Shown here: in pieces, positions 5,148 to 5,328 of the stretch
Layout of the letters: each line of letters starts with the position of its first letter
Numbering within the stretch: the stretch's first letter is position 1
Origin: a bacterium
Lineage (GTDB): Bacteria; SZUA-79; Acidulodesulfobacterales; Acidulodesulfobacteraceae
NCBI GenBank assembly: GCA_021794335.1
Contig: JAJYQZ010000005.1
Location: forward strand, 1 to 5,328
Direction of reading: 5' to 3'
DNA: 5,328 nt
Notes under the pieces: model-generated
Databases searched by the model: none
Seen by the model: the letters and a program-made list of their open reading frames with translations, nothing else
Told to the model about the DNA's origin: nothing
Position numbers and translations under genes: made by a program

Positions 5148-5328
5148 ATGGCAGAGTCAATTTTTGCTCCGGGATGGCCGGGGATTCCAGGGCGATGGAC
5201 TAGTTCTAATAAAAGCGGGGTCGGAACCGCTTTTAAAGGAAGCCCCGTCTGGTTTACTATTTCCCACGGCATCCTAAATGAAGTCTATTCTCCAAGAATA
5301 GACGAGGCCGCCATCCGCGACCTCGGTT
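5148..5328 (+). CDS. GH15 glucoamylase/glucodextranase-like, N-terminal part
   Basis: The first 60 residues of a gene cut by the window edge. The sequence PGWPGIPGRWTSSNKSGVGTAF followed by VWFTISHGILNEVYSPRID and AAIRDLG is the characteristic start of bacterial and archaeal GH15 glucan 1,4-alpha-glucosidases. This N-terminal beta-sandwich (glucodextranase domain N type) precedes the (alpha/alpha)6 catalytic barrel. The barrel and its catalytic Glu residues lie outside the window, so activity cannot be judged. These enzymes release beta-D-glucose from chain ends of starch, glycogen or dextrins with inversion; some relatives act on trehalose or dextran. No signal peptide is seen at the start, which suggests a cytoplasmic enzyme acting on glycogen or imported oligosaccharides. 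The start ATG has AAGAGGA eight bases upstream. The gene is co-directional with the glucose dehydrogenase, 127 bp downstream of it. Confidence 0.85.
   Translation, partial: MAESIFAPGWPGIPGRWTSSNKSGVGTAFKGSPVWFTISHGILNEVYSPRIDEAAIRDLG

Overview
This window looks like a bacterial chromosome: AT-rich, with Shine-Dalgarno (SD)-led genes, a cobalamin riboswitch and a tRNA-His remnant with encoded CCA. The lineage cannot be fixed from the sequence. A low-GC, metal-rich lineage of the Nitrospirota or deltaproteobacterial type would fit, but that is a guess.

Left edge (1-383): a small ribbon-helix-helix-like gene is followed by the 3' 53 nt of a tRNA-His gene with no 5' half. This is the usual scar left at the far end of an element integrated into a tRNA gene, so bases 1 to about 330 are probably the end of an integrated element and the host chromosome resumes after 383. 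Next come the C-terminal remnant of a MerR/ZntR-type regulator (458-637, minus) and an intact small HAD-superfamily protein (710-1165, minus).

Middle (1314-2932): a complete MOT1-type molybdate/sulfate permease is on the minus strand. Its leader is unusual. It carries a stop-to-stop reading frame resembling the small DUF2080 'transposon-encoded' proteins, and this frame runs across the permease start. Further upstream is an AT-rich stretch with three separate 10-bp tandem duplications and an inverted repeat. It ends in a hairpin that looks like the right end (omega-RNA 3' end) of an IS200/IS605-family element with no transposase gene. This intergenic region is best read as the debris of old insertions.

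Right (2904-5328): a palindrome and -10 box precede a clear cobalamin riboswitch (2933-3118, closed by a perfect 10-bp P1 stem). It controls a NiCoT-family transporter, which on this evidence is a cobalt importer feeding B12 synthesis. After 49 nt with no visible terminator comes a glucose 1-dehydrogenase-like SDR, and then the start of a GH15 glucoamylase/glucodextranase-type enzyme cut by the window edge. The last two make biochemical sense together: inverting GH15 enzymes release beta-D-glucose, the anomer that glucose 1-dehydrogenase oxidises.

No complete new system is visible. The most interesting points are the tRNA-His attachment scar, the transposon debris overlapping the permease start, and the possible read-through from a B12-controlled cobalt importer into a glucose-oxidising gene.
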